NCBI RefSeq assembly: GCF_963675165.1 | Contig: NC_087380.1 | Span: 7,698,517 to 7,762,516, forward strand | DNA length: 64,000 nucleotides | Direction of reading: 5' to 3' | Source of the DNA: Halichondria panicea | Taxonomy: Eukaryota > Porifera > Demospongiae > Suberitida > Halichondriidae | Shown: piece after piece, positions 37,801 to 49,956 of the stretch | Position numbering within the stretch: position 1 is the first letter of the stretch | Layout: every line of letters begins with the position of its first letter | Translations under genes and position numbers: made by a program | The notes under the pieces: generated by a model | What the model saw: only the letters and a program-made list of their open reading frames with translations | What the model was told of the DNA's origin: nothing | Databases searched by the model: none

Positions 37801-40800
37801 CTGCATGCATATAATTTTGTTGGTGTCTAATCACATAGTACCCTCGCTACGCTCGGGATACTAAATCAGTGCATTTGCATGGGCTTCTAAATCCCATATA
37901 GACACCTCCAGAACAGTCTCAACTTTCTCTCCAATACAGTGGTGAGCTCTCTTCTTTTCTTTGCAGTGGCCATTCTATATTACATGCATAATAGAGGTAT
38001 TGAGCACGTTACTATAATATTGCTGATCCAGCTGAGAAAATTAGAGTGCGCATGCATGCGGCGCAGCAATCTATTCTACTGACAGCCACTCCAATTCTTC
38101 TGTTTGCCATTTGTCCGGGTTTTGGACTAAAGGGGTCTGTGAGGTTCTATATACTGTAGTCAAACTTCTCTGAGGCTATACTATTTGAGAGCGGCCTCTG
38201 ATGATCAAGTATATAGGATATACCATGCACACCTATATATATATAAGAGGAGGATTATGGGGTGAATATCTTCCGAGTAGGTGTGGCATATCTAACTTAT
38301 ACCACGTGACGGCAACACTATAAGAGGACCTCCCCCTATAGCAAAAATTCAATTCATGATGCAGACTGCAAAAAGAACAAGACTATGCCGGATTTTGCAG
38401 CCGTCAAAGAGCTAGTTGAGCAACACGTCAACTCCTATACAGATGCTCAAAACCTTTCTTGGTCCAAGTGTTGACCATTCGACGTCCCTTACTGGAGTTG
38501 TAAGCTTTTCTTGTATCTTAACCATGCCATGGAAGCTTAGCCATCTTGTTGGAGAGCAGCTTCCATGTTTCTGCCGTTGGTAGTACCGTCAAGCATGGCT
38601 CTTTTCTCTTTGCTTACTTTCTTGAACAAAGGGAAAAAACAACTTGAAAACTGTGCATGCCTGGGGCTGTATGCTATAAAAAAAATTAATATTCTATAAG
38701 ATCCTACAGCTGTTGACCAATGAGTGGTGACTTAAGTGTGAGTATACTAGTATATACTTGTATAAAGCTATGCATGTCATCTTGTGGCAATATAGGAGGC
38801 GCTAAACAATGAGTTTACAAAATGCATATCTGACTTTTATAGTTTATGTCTAACACATGTTAGTTTGCTAATTAAAACACTTGGTCTCATTTTCTAATCA
38901 TAGATCATAATTACTTTGTATTGTGACATCACTCTTTAGACGCTTTGACTGAGTTTCAACTTCTTTATCTGATATGAAAATGAAGAGAGCTCACCACTGT
39001 TAAGATAAAAGACTTCTAGCTAGCAGCTTCCCTTCTGGCCACAGTAATAATTATCATAATACATGCATGGACACAAGAATTGTCTTCGTTATAATTAATG
39101 ACGTCTTTTAATCCGGAAATTTCGTGTACTCGGATGGGATCTGGTCCGGCTTTATTCGGGTTCTGTATACTGTATAGCATTAATTATTTTCTGCACGTGC
39201 ATGGCAACCGTACTGTCTATATAGCAGCTAGCTACATGTACGTAGCAGCTTGATAGTGCTTCACAAAGACTTTCTCATTGCAGAGTCAAGTTTATGCAGG
39301 TGAAAATAACGTTTGATGGGTTGTTGCAGGTATTCACTTTTGTATAGTGTAGCCTCTTGAAATGGTGTAGTGGGTACCTTTGGACTAAATTTACCCTTTT
39401 GATAGAGTTTTCCTCTTTGTTAATTCAACTAGCACATGTTGAATTAGCTGGGGCTATACCTCTCTCGAATTGTAGCCTCCTTTGCCAGCAAAATGAAATT
39501 GTACAGTCAAATATGTGCATTAGATTCTAATGTCCCATTTATGCAGGTTCTGTGTCTAGTCTCAGTGAGCTGGGTGAGATCAGTAGTACATGTAATGAAG
39601 CAGACAATGAGACAAGTGATGGAGAAGAGGCAGATGTTCATACCACGGACATTGAATACACTTTTACAGGCAAGCAAATTAGATTATTCAGTATATATGA
39701 TAGTTGATTTTATTTTAGGTCCTGGATCTGAAGTGGAAGTAACCTACAATCAAATTCTCAATACTTTTTGTAAAACTAAACTTGAACTACAAGAGGAAAT
39801 TGACCTAGACGTGTCTCCATGCTCGCTCTGGAAAGCTCTTCACAATGGAGAGCAATGTATGGCATTAGTATACAATGGCGAAGGTGATAAACTGAAATTC
39901 ACCAAATACATTGAAGATGTGCAAAAAAATAAGCCCAATGTAATGCCAGCAAAATGCATTCATTTTGATACTAAACTCTATTCACACCCTGTTGTCCTGT
40001 TTGAAGTTCATGATCAGCAACCATTAAAAGAGTATTGCTTTTCATCTGAGGCCTTATCTGAAATACAACAGCTTTCATTGTTATTGGATGCTGCTATTAG
40101 TGTTCTTGCGTTCTCACCAGATATTACCCTTCAATTGACTACAGAATCTCTGTTTGTACAAACATCTAGTACTAATGACACAGAATCTCTGTTTGTACAC
40201 AAATCTAGTACTAATGACACAAAAGCTATGTTTTTACCTATATATGAGCAATCATACTTCCATCAATTGGAACCCAAAATCAAACCTGAGTTACCTAGCT
40301 TGAATTGGCTCAACGATAGTCTTCTTTTGATGGTCCATCGTAAACAGTGCAGCAGCAATTCCAAACTACCTGAAAACCACATTCTCTTCAACATTTTTAA
40401 GCACAGGTGGTTCCCAGACGATAAACTAGGCTCCTCAAGTACTGTAACAGCAGATGTTGCCAAAGAACTAAAACACATACTAGGTAAGTAAGTAAATCAT
40501 ATTATATAAGTAAACAGCAATTATCTAATATTATTCATACGATTTAGAGTTGGAGAAAACCAGACTGAAAATGAAAGCTACTCTTGAACTAGCAAATTCT
40601 GAATATTTGGAGGTACCACATTTGCACATGCTTCTCATTGGGCACACGGGAGTTGGAAAGACGTCCATCAGAAAGCATCTTCAGAACATTCCCTTTAATG
40701 ATAAGGAGAAAAGCACAATCATAATGGAGCAGGAGCTGCTATATCAAGAAACATTTGAAAGTACAATAGACTCCAAGAAAAGCGCCGTGGTATTTAAGAA

Positions 40801-43800
40801 GCACGACAGTGTTTATAAGAGCGACCCAAATAATATTTATCTCACTCTCTGGGACACAGGAGGGCAACCAATGTTTCAAGATCTTCTTCCTTGCTTCGCC
40901 AAATTTAGATCTATTTATGGTATTGTTGTTCGACTTTGTGATTTGTTGGATAATTCCAACGCTTCCATTAGACCTACCTGCCCACTTGAAATAGAGAGAG
41001 AGTCTCCTTACACATATACTGATTACTTGTATCGATGTCTTTCCTTCTTAGACTCTAATTCACTGGATGTGCATCTCAGCAACCTTCCAGATATATTAAA
41101 GAAGAGAGTATTCGAATTAGCTAGTGGAACGGTTTTTCCTAAAATAGCCTTTATCGGTACTTTCAAAGATCAGATTGACATAGATGACAAGCAAGACTTG
41201 GATCAAAAGCTCCTTCAGTTAAAACTCCATCTGAACTCTCAAGGAACGAACTTTCATGAAAAGGTAATCTTGCCTTCAACTTCTACACCCAACTCTTTTA
41301 TGTTTGAGATAGACAACAGACGATCAGGAGCGAAGTATGATGATCCTGGAATGAAAGCTTTGCGAGAGCAAATAGTTTCCTGCACAAAGAGTGCCAAAGC
41401 AAAGATACCTAACAAATGGGTTGCTTTCAAGATTGATCTAGAACGAGAATCACGTTTACAACAGCCTTGCACAGGAATTGTGACATTTGAAAAAGCTAGT
41501 GAAATAGCTAAAAAGTGTAAAACAGACCTTAGAGCAGCTCTCTGCTATTTTCATGAACTTGGTATCTTCATATGGTATCACGACAAGAAAAGGCTCCAAG
41601 AATATGTTTTTGTTGAGCCTAAGAACCTACTTTCCATTCTTGGAACTATTCTTGATCCCCGAGTGTATAAGGATCATCCTAAGCAATGGAAGAGTCTTCA
41701 AACACAGGGTATTCTGAATGTCCAAGTTGGTAAAAAGCTTCTAGAGGATAGTAAGACTGGTATCCCGCTATCATGGATTCTTAGCTTCTTTGAAGAGCAC
41801 CGTTTAGCAATGCATATGCCTTCACTGGAAAGCTACTTTATTCCGTCTATGCTCCAAGTGCTTCCCATTTGTCCTAATCATCAGCATGTATTTCATACGA
41901 GAATTTCAGCCTGTTCTGCACTACGTAATCATCAGCATGTATTTGGTACGAGAATTTCAGCCTGTTCTGTATTACCAGCCGATTTACAAGTGGCACCACT
42001 GTTTTTGGTTCCAATTTCTAAGTTTATACCACCAGGTTTTTTCCCAAGACTAATGACTGTACTTTCTGGAATCAAAAAAGGCAGAATTATATGGAAACTG
42101 TCACCCGATTTTATAAATTGTAAGAACATGGTATCGTTTGAAATTAATAACCAGTTTCGGCTTGTGTTCACTGAGTTTATTAATTGTGTTCGAGCTCACT
42201 TTGATGGACTTACTGATGACAATCTTCCCCAGCCTGACTTATGTCTTCAAATTGTATCCACTCTGAATGTGCAGCTGCAAAGAGTTATCAATACGAAATC
42301 GATACGCTTAACATTTGTGTGTTCTTGCTCCGAACATTCATCTAGCACCCACTTTCTCAAATATTTGCCATTTGCAACTGATAACCATGCACCATGTGGT
42401 GAACATACTGGCAAACAAATGGAGCTCACTGCTGCCCACAAAATATGGTTGACCGATGAACATCATCCAAAGATAGCTACTCTAAAAGGTAAGTATAATT
42501 ACTTTGGTGTTACTACACTGCCCATGCTAATTCCTATATTGCAGATGCTGAGGCTAGATTTGAAGATGCAATGGAAGGAAGCAAATTTGGTCTGCGATTC
42601 ACAACAATCCTTTTCACTGGACTGCCAGAATCAAATGTCTTTGCTTGCAAGCGATTGATCATGGATAAAAATTTCACGCCTTTTGAGTCAACGCATTCAT
42701 TGGATTCCATTCCAGCTAACTTTGAATTTAGTTGCTACACTGTCAGTGGTGAACGTCTTAAAACTCTACAAGATGACGATTTGGATATGGTGTTTGCTTG
42801 TAATGCTGCAGTACAGACTCCTAAAATTAACGAGTCAGATGAAGCATCAAGCAATGTGGATACGGGGTTTGCTCATAATGCTGCAATAGAAACTCCTGGA
42901 CCAAAAGGAGTTGCTGAAAATGATGAGTCAGATAAAAGTGTTATGCAAGAAGGACCAATTGCTCGAGCTGAAAAGGACGAGTCAGATAAAAGTGTTATGC
43001 AAGAAGAACCAAAAGCATCAATTGCTCGAGCTGAAAAGGATGAGTCAGATGAACATTCTATACAACAAAGACCAGAAGAATTATTAAGTGAAAATCCTGA
43101 AAATAATCCAAGTAAGCAAGAAAAATCTATTCAATCTATTGGTAAAGAAGTGCCAAGATCGATATCTGTCGGAAATTCACCACAGCATCTCACTTCTAAT
43201 CAGCTCTATGAGCCAATATCTAAAAACAGTATATTAAAATGTGTCTCTTTGAATTCTAAGAAAATTTTGCAACTAATGGTCAATCGCGATCGATCGCTTA
43301 CAACAGATTTCGATAATTTGACTATTATTAATTGCGTATGCTGCTCCGATGTTTGGTTGTTAGATGTACTACCGATTTTCCTTCAAGGGATTGCCATAGG
43401 CATTACCTGTATTAGTATGAGCCAATATCTTGAAAAAGAACAGGACAGTTCAGTTTCTGGAGATAAAATACAAGTCACTAGCAAGCAACTGATAAAAGAC
43501 ATTGGCGTGCTAGCAACAAAATTGCTGGTAGTTGGAAAGCACGCAGAAGTTGAGTCGATTGAAACTAATGAGAGAATGAGTGAGATTCTTTTTAGGGATA
43601 ATGGACGGGCAAAGTTCATTACAGATGAGGATGGAAAACAAGCAATATTTGAAGTCGGAAAATCAAGGAGTGAAATAGAACACATTGAGCAGCATCTAGT
43701 ATCATCGTTGGCTTTGATTGAACTGAAGCAAGCCTCTCTATCCTGGCACATGCTTGGTCACGCTATCAAGATAGTAATGCGACAATACAATCGGGAATTT

Positions 43801-45401
43801 ATTAGCAAACAAGAAGTGTTAATTATTGCCACTGAATTCAAACTATCTAACACTGATCTTGAACTTGCCTTACTTAACTTGCACATGAGTGGCTTGATTC
43901 TATATTATGGCAATGTCCTTCCAAATGTGATATTTAAAGATTCGATTGTATTGATCGAATTGATTGCCCAGATAAATCATTATGCCATGCAACATAATCA
44001 AGGAGCTATTATTCCCCTTACTGCATTTGAAGCTTGTAAACAATTTTATGCTGGAGGATTGTTCACCTGTAAAGAAGCGATGTCCCTCTTCAAAGATTTA
44101 CATATATTAACTGAGCTGAAAAATTCGTTATTCTTGATGCCATGCTTACTGAGGGAGAAAGTCAGTGTTGAAACTCTCAGCTCTATTTTCAGTGCAAAAG
44201 ACACCAAAGTTGCTCCACTTGTGATCCAGTATTCATTATCCCGTGGCATTTTTGAGTACATAATGTGCTACTTGTGCTCACCGTGCAATAGTCACCCATG
44301 GCCATGGAAAATTAAGGCTCCTCAATTTCGAGTTTTCAAAAATTGTGTGCAGTTCATTTTACCTGGACTGAATGTTCTCACTACTTTGTATAGACAGGAA
44401 GATACTGAAATGACTGTTTGTATCACTTCAATGCAAGATCATGATCATGAGATTTTACCATCTATCAGAATAGCAATTGTTAATGGTTTAAACAAAGCCG
44501 CGGAAGCGTTTCACATTTCTGGCCAAGCTATTCCTGTTGTGGGGTTTCATTGTACATGTGGTCAGGTTGACCACACACACATGATTGTTCCTAGCACAGA
44601 GGGTCACTGGAGATGTTCTGCTACAAATGAAGTACTTGCACTTCTTTCTGTTCAAGAAATCTGGTTTATCAATCGTAATGGTAAGTTACTTCAATATAAA
44701 TATATAAAAAATACGACAATTATGTTTGTTAATTATAGGTACTGACACAGTTACCGTTCACAACGTGTTTGCTGAACTCATCCCATGGTCCAATTCGTGG
44801 TACAAACTAGGAAAGCTCTTCAACTTGGAGAGTGATGTGCTGGAAACCATAACAGTACAGTACCGCCAAGACACAGATACAGCACTAATGGAGGTGATCA
44901 GAAAATGGTTCCACACTCATCACAACCCAAGCTGGGAGGAGGTTCAACAAATCTTCTTGTATATGAAACAATCAGGTATAATTTCTTTAGAGGCTGTAAA
45001 CGTACAGTATAGAGGCCTTTTGCGATTGAAATCACTATTCCATTTTAGCAGGCTATAACCACCATTTCTTTTATCCTCAGATACTTCTATAACTGAACGT
45101 TCCATGACTGAAGATGTCTTTAAAGAGTGTCTCCCTAGCCTTACACAGTTTGTTAGCATATCCACACTCCTTCCATACTTGCTCAAATATCGTCTGGTAC
45201 ATATGGCTGACATCGATTCTGTACAATCGCCGTATCTTGACAATGTAACTAAGATAACTAATCTTTTCAATCTAACGAAAAGAAATGGAGGTGAAAATGG
45301 TTTTGACCTACTTTACGATTGCTTGTTTAATACCAGTGAGGAGCATCGAGGACATGATGAAATTATTCAAGAGCTTAACAGATGTGAAGATGTTACAAAA
45401 A
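31801..45401 (+). CDS. Roc-COR gene 1: Death domain, intact Roc-COR, degenerate Roc-COR, Death domain, CARD (5' and 3' ends open)
   Basis: Exons: 31801-32073, 32149-32208, 32260-32985, 39547-39669, 39719-40483, 40548-42488, 42545-44680, 44739-44975, 45081-45401; every junction is phase 1 and in frame. Exon 1 is a Death domain (KWFNIGLNLNIDGNDLSAI). Exon 3 is a sponge/cnidarian-type module (FLNYELFQHVVRVMF; FLADNGFLSITIDGIQVYP). Exon 5 looks like a degenerate kinase. Exon 6 has a Ras-of-complex GTPase with P-loop GHTGVGKTS, WDTGGQ and GTFKD, then a COR region ending in a CxC...H...C...W patch. Exon 7 repeats this layout but its P-loop (TGLPESNVFA), G3 and G4 are lost. Exon 8 is a second Death domain and exon 9 a CARD. 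A cytosolic immune or cell-death scaffold is likely. Intron 4 is GC-AG. No start codon or certain last exon is identified. Confidence 0.75.
33650..33850. repeat. Short inverted repeat in Roc-COR gene 1 intron 3
   Basis: ggcttgcacactagtctgaa near 33684 is matched by its complement near 33805-33825, with gctagctgtgg/ccacagctatagctagc outside. MITE-like and non-coding. Confidence 0.65.
34325..35224 (+). mobile_element. Non-autonomous piggyBac-like element 3 (900 bp, TTAA-flanked)
   Basis: Ends CCCTTTCCCCGC and GCAGGGAAAGGG are imperfect inverted repeats, directly flanked by TTAA on both sides (34321-34324 and 35225-35228), the piggyBac target. A subterminal palindrome gccgactatagtcggc follows the left end. 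The interior keeps a broken, acidic fragment (LREVLGKLESENIDAYGL) like the N-terminus of piggyBac-type transposases; no DDE domain remains. Confidence 0.75.
36885..37195. repeat. Interspersed repeat R1, copy 2 (inverted relative to copy 1)
   Basis: Contains the complement of copy 1 at 23531-23960: ctagcgctttgaggcccctc, then gtggtatctata, then ttattttatgcccctgtt at the end. Non-coding. Confidence 0.75.
41876..41977 (+). repeat. In-frame 51-bp tandem duplication in Roc-COR gene 1
   Basis: Two adjacent copies encode NHQHVFHTRISACSALR and NHQHVFGTRISACSVLP within the first COR region. The few differences indicate a recent duplication. Confidence 0.9.
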
Positions 45402-45554
45402 GTAAGCAATATTCTATGTACTTAATGCAGAAAATTCCCTTTTGGAATTTCCACATTTTTTGCACGTATTTCACGCTCAGGAATGTGGAAAATTGGGTGT
45501 GGCTACGTTTGGTTATTTATTTTACCTCCAAATTGATCTACATTGGCATAGCTT

Positions 45555-46280
45555 AGTCTCATCAGAGATTGAAGAGAAGGGAATACGAAACTAGATCACG
45601 TGAGCTTATGTGCTCAATGTAAAACAGAGAAAAAAGTTTAGGCACTCCGCCTTGCTATAAAAATGGCGGTTTAATTTGTAAATAAAACAAAACAGGCCCA
45701 TGGGAAGCTGGATGACTCACTTGAAGAATTATTATAATTAACTAGCCACAGATTGTTTTAAATATATTTGGTGGCAATAAAATCCAGAACGCCAGATTCC
45801 CTGGTTTATTGGCTATACTAGCCTTTGTGGGACTGTAGCAGAAAGCAAGTTGGTTTTCATAAGATGGTTCAATGATGAGTTTTAATGTTAGCTATGTATT
45901 CTATGTACTGGTGCCTGTCTTAAAGGCTAGATCACTCTGATGTTGAAAGTATAATCGATTTTTAGTGTACAATTTTGCAACATTTTGCTCCAGGACAAGT
46001 ACAAGAGGTCAAAAAAGTTGAAGTGATCGAACAATCGGCTTTTAGCTGAGGAGCTGTTGCACTTCCCAAAGGTCCACTCTTGCGTTTAATATCAACTTTG
46101 TTCTATATGTAGCAGCAAGTCCAGAGATACAGTCCCACAAAGTATTTTACATGATTTTACATAGAACTTGCAGTAAAGACAATGTGCCACGCCCATTTTG
46201 GGCAACACGGATTGTATGTACACGTCATCAAGTTTCATATCCCTCTCTCTTCAATCTCTGGTCTCATGGATCAGCCCCCT
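45555..46280. mobile_element. Inverted-repeat element after Roc-COR gene 1
   Basis: tctcatcagagattgaagag near 45557 is mirrored by cttcaatctctggtctcatg near 46250. A second inner pair, tttgtgggactgtag and acagtcccacaaag, supports a foldback element. It lies where the last exon of gene 1 would be expected. Confidence 0.6.
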
Positions 46281-47042
46281 CCTAAGAAGGGGTCTGAGCT
46301 CTTGTCTTGAGGTCATTTCACAATGGAATGTGCCAGACCAATGGAATGTAATCAATTCCTGACCTTACGCCCCCGCGTATTTGTTATTGTACAAAGCGTC
46401 AAGCGCAGGCATCTCTCTCTCTCTCTGAAGAATGTGCTTTAATCTATTACATGTGTGTCTTTTGCCTGGTGCTAACTCTGTGCCCAAGGACCCCTGCTTG
46501 GCTTGCTTATGCTTCGTAGCAGCGTCTATGCATGAAGTGTTTACCATGCGTACTGCATACGTTAGTGATTATCCAAATGCGTTGAGCAACGTGCAGTTCT
46601 TTATATTGCCTCCTATAATATCACCTGAATAGAATAATGATTGAGCCACTGGAATTCCAGCGTGTGCACACAACTACATCGAGAGTGCTCAGACGGTCCT
46701 TCAGGTCCGGCTGATCCATGAGACTAGGCATAGCTATGCATTCATTTGTACATGAGCTGGTACTATAGATTAACGCGTCTGATGCCAGTTATAGCAAAAT
46801 ACCGTAGAAACCGACTATAAGCATATCTTTATTTTAAGCGCATGCTCAAGTGCAGGGTTTTTATACTAAGCGCTTTTCTAGTCAGATTGCATGTAAGCAA
46901 AACAGCATTAAAATTGAGATAAAAAGTGTACTGTAAACAACTCAAGATTTCTTGTAGCACCTTTTTTCACCCAAAATGTATTGTGGACATAAATACTGAT
47001 AACACTATTACCATGGTTACTATCTTGTTGTGTGCGTTAGCT

Positions 47043-47640
47043 TTAACTAGCCTCGACTCTAGCCTCCTTCACCGGCCTTTGAAAGAAGGCCTGCTATCGA
47101 CTGCTTGCGCATGCGCCAAATTTTTGGATTTTTTTCCCGTAAATATTCCTATAATACTGGATACATCAGAGAAAATATCCTAAAAATCATACACAGAGCT
47201 ATATAGCTAGCTAGCTAGAGACAGAGCTGTGTAGGTTTGTTGTACTGCTATTTCTTCTGATAGAATCAGTAGCAGTAGTATAGTAGACTTTCACCAAAGT
47301 TAGTGTTAAATGGGCGTGGCCTGTCCATATAGGCTCTTATCAGCCGTCACTCCTTTCAGACGATCGTCATCCACACTGTTGCAGGCTGTGAGTCTTTTGT
47401 TAACATAGCAGGCTAAGGGTAGCTATCAGAGAATGCTATCCGATGGGCTAGAAACCTCAATCGAACTTTCCCTTCAATCGACTTCCTTTCGTTGTGATGT
47501 CATAGTTTTACTGAGCATAAACGATGTTATCCAAAGCCCCCAGATACCGGGGGGATATTAGCGCATGCGCAAGCAGTCGATACCAGGCCCACTTCCCTAG
47601 TGGAAAGTGCGGCCTGGGATCAAGGCTACCTCAACTCAAG
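47043..47640. mobile_element. Inverted-repeat element with gcgcatgcgc-containing arms
   Basis: The arm at about 47048-47115 (agcctcgactctagcc ... tatcgactgcttgcgcatgcg) is mirrored at 47570-47635 (gcgcatgcgcaagcagtcga ... gatcaaggct). Related single arms occur near 33925-33985 and 49614-49680, so this is a dispersed family. Confidence 0.6.
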
Positions 47641-47843
47641 CCCCTTGAATAGTATTTACTGTTGGCGCGTGGATGGACAATTAATTTATTAGTTACCGTA
47701 TTTTATCTCATTGAACGTTAAAACAGTATTTTATCTTATTGTGATAAAGAACAGAAAAAAGAAAAAGGAGAGGCTACTTCCCTGTATATACTGTAGACAG
47801 AGACAGCTAAGTTAATCATCAGCTCTGTAGATTTATTCATTAA

Positions 47844-48775
47844 CCCTTTAACCGCCACGGGCCACGATCGTGGCCCGCAATAGTGACTTTTTTTGCGAAA
47901 TTCTAATTCTGCGATACTTAGGAAGTAGCTCGAACTACGCACATCCCTGTATAGAGGAAGAGCTGTAGAATCACCTGCAATTTAGTCTAGAAATTTCCAA
48001 GCCACGTTGCTATGTTAAAATTCATTAGCATCTTACCGCACGAAGTTTATAGCTATGGCTAGGTTGTTTACTTGTGCCGATGTGCTTGAACAGCTTGAGG
48101 ACAGCAATGGCGATGTCTCCTCTGGTGATGACAGTGCCTATGAAGGAGAGGGGATAGTAGGATACCTCCCAAAGGCTACCAGCTTTATGCCAGACGCTGA
48201 TGAACTGTCTGGGACTGAGGACATGCATGACATGGACCTAGACGCTAGTGCTATGGACCAGGACGGTGAAAGACCAGGAGAGGGCTCACTGTGTGACTCT
48301 GGCAAGTATAGTATAGTATAGCTAGAATATCAGTAGTGTAAGTATAGTATAGCTAAAATAGAATTAGCAGTAATGAACAGTCTTTATGTGAGCTTGTAAA
48401 TTTCATAGATCATTCACCGATATAATACATGTACGTATTGTACTTCAAATTGATATATCTTAGCACTGTTACATTCATATGATGTGAAAATCAAGCTTAG
48501 TCAAGCCTTTATACCATATGATAGGCTGATCCATAAAAAAAATTTTTGGATTTTATCTCACCGCTGGCCGAGCATTTAAAATGAGAAAAACGGGTGAGCG
48601 TAATAACCGTGGTTGTTATGGCAACACATGTTGCACCATTTTCTTCCTTGTTGTATGGGCATTCTATTGGTATATGGTTTATATGGTTGCTAGGCATTTT
48701 ATTGCTCTGGAAACTCGATAGAGAATTTACAGACATTTCACTTCACTGTTAATTAAGAATCCGACGGTTAAAGGG
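47844..48775 (+). mobile_element. Non-autonomous piggyBac-like element 1 (932 bp, TTAA-flanked)
   Basis: Bounded by CCCTTTAACCG and its complement, with TTAA directly outside at both ends. After the left end comes an 18-bp palindrome gggccacgatcgtggccc. Inside, 48055-48305 encodes an acidic N-terminal transposase-like segment (MARLFTCADVLEQLEDSNGD, SGDDSAYEGEG). The catalytic DDE domain is absent, so the element is an internal-deletion derivative. Confidence 0.8.
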
Positions 48776-48779
48776 TTAA

Positions 48780-49952
48780 CTTGAGGCTCGGATCGGATAC
48801 ACACTCAGGCGACAAGTTAATCTCATAAGAAATTAGTTAAACGTTAAACCTGTGGGTAAAAAATAAATGTGGATAAGTACAGTGGCTGTGACGTAACATA
48901 ATGTGAGGACTACTTTACTTATTGATTTACACAATAGATTTACCATTGAAAGCACTATATCCATTAATACACACTCAAGCAACAAGTCCCTCGGATTGGA
49001 TACACACAAGTCCCTCGGATTGTAAACACATTCAGGCCACACAGTTCTCGGATCAGATACCACGTACTTACTCTGTGACCAATTTTCGTCAAATGTCACA
49101 ACAATACTTCCTTCCAAAGAGAATGGCACTGAACGTCGAACAGACACACCAACACTTTGAAGATGGCTTCACTCAGAGAAACAAGAGGAGAAATCACCAT
49201 CACAACACTTCTTTCATCACAACACTTCTTTCAGAGAGAGGTGCACTGGTCCTGTCACACTTCACATCAATCAAGAAAGGGAGTGTCTGGAAAGCAGATG
49301 GACTTGCTCTGGGACTTGCCATAGCCGGTCGGTACGGTACCCACATAAACACCAGCGTACAGACACTTCAACGCCTCCAGCTGCTTGTCTTTCAAGACTA
49401 TAGACCTGGTTTTCCAACACAGGATAACGTGTACGTGAGAGCAGAAGAGAAGGTAGCAGCCATTACACAACTTGGACTAGATTTTTTTTTTCAATGACAT
49501 CATTATAATAATAAATGAAACGGATATCAATGTTTTAATTAATGTTCTAAATGCGGAATAAGAATACTGATAAATATACTACAATTTACGATTACCAAGA
49601 TTCTTGGTAATTCTGGCGCATGCGTAAACAGTGTATATAACCAGGCCGCCTTTCTCAGCGGCCTGGAATCGAGGCTAGACCTTAACTAACATTTAAAGCT
49701 TAAAGAAGCTATATTACTACCAAAGAAAGCTTTTTTTGATAGAAGTATTTGGTATGAGGTCATTCACAGCTCAGATTACAGTAACTTAATTGATAAAAAT
49801 GCTGAAAAAAGGAGCATTCATAATTATGCATACTGTACAAAATACACGAAAGCAGGAAAATACTAACATAGTTCTATAGTAAGAGCTTTCTTTTGATACT
49901 AAGATGGGGTCATGAAATTGTGTATTGGAGGCTGCATTCTCAAAAGAGTTGT
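48780..49952. other. Spacer between two inverted piggyBac-like elements; no gene recognised
   Basis: A 1.2-kb AT-rich stretch with an open frame (48922-49497) of no recognisable family. The low-complexity pieces and lack of splice context do not support a gene. Confidence 0.5.
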
Positions 49953-49956
49953 TTAA

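Larger units (their letters stand above)
32986..39546 (+). other. Intron 3 of Roc-COR gene 1 (6.5 kb), repeat-filled
   Basis: The phase and the residual G codon base on each side match (CTACAAG|gtacta ... atgcag|GTTCTG). The intron holds an inverted repeat at about 33650-33850 (ggcttgcacactagtctgaa and complement), a piggyBac-like element, and R1 copy 2. If two genes were present here instead, this intron would be the place to split them. Confidence 0.5.

Noticed and set aside
45402..45556. Read-through of the CARD exon of Roc-COR gene 1 to a stop at about 45554
   Set aside because: It passes a good donor (GTAAGC) and the added residues look like non-coding, repeat-derived sequence; a short separate last exon seems more likely.
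46365..46547. Small minus-strand frame near a CT-rich tract
   Set aside because: Short, low-complexity, in repeat-rich DNA, no homology seen.
48922..49497. 191-codon open frame between the two piggyBac-like elements
   Set aside because: No recognisable domain, biased composition, no splice or promoter context; likely chance or dead transposon sequence.
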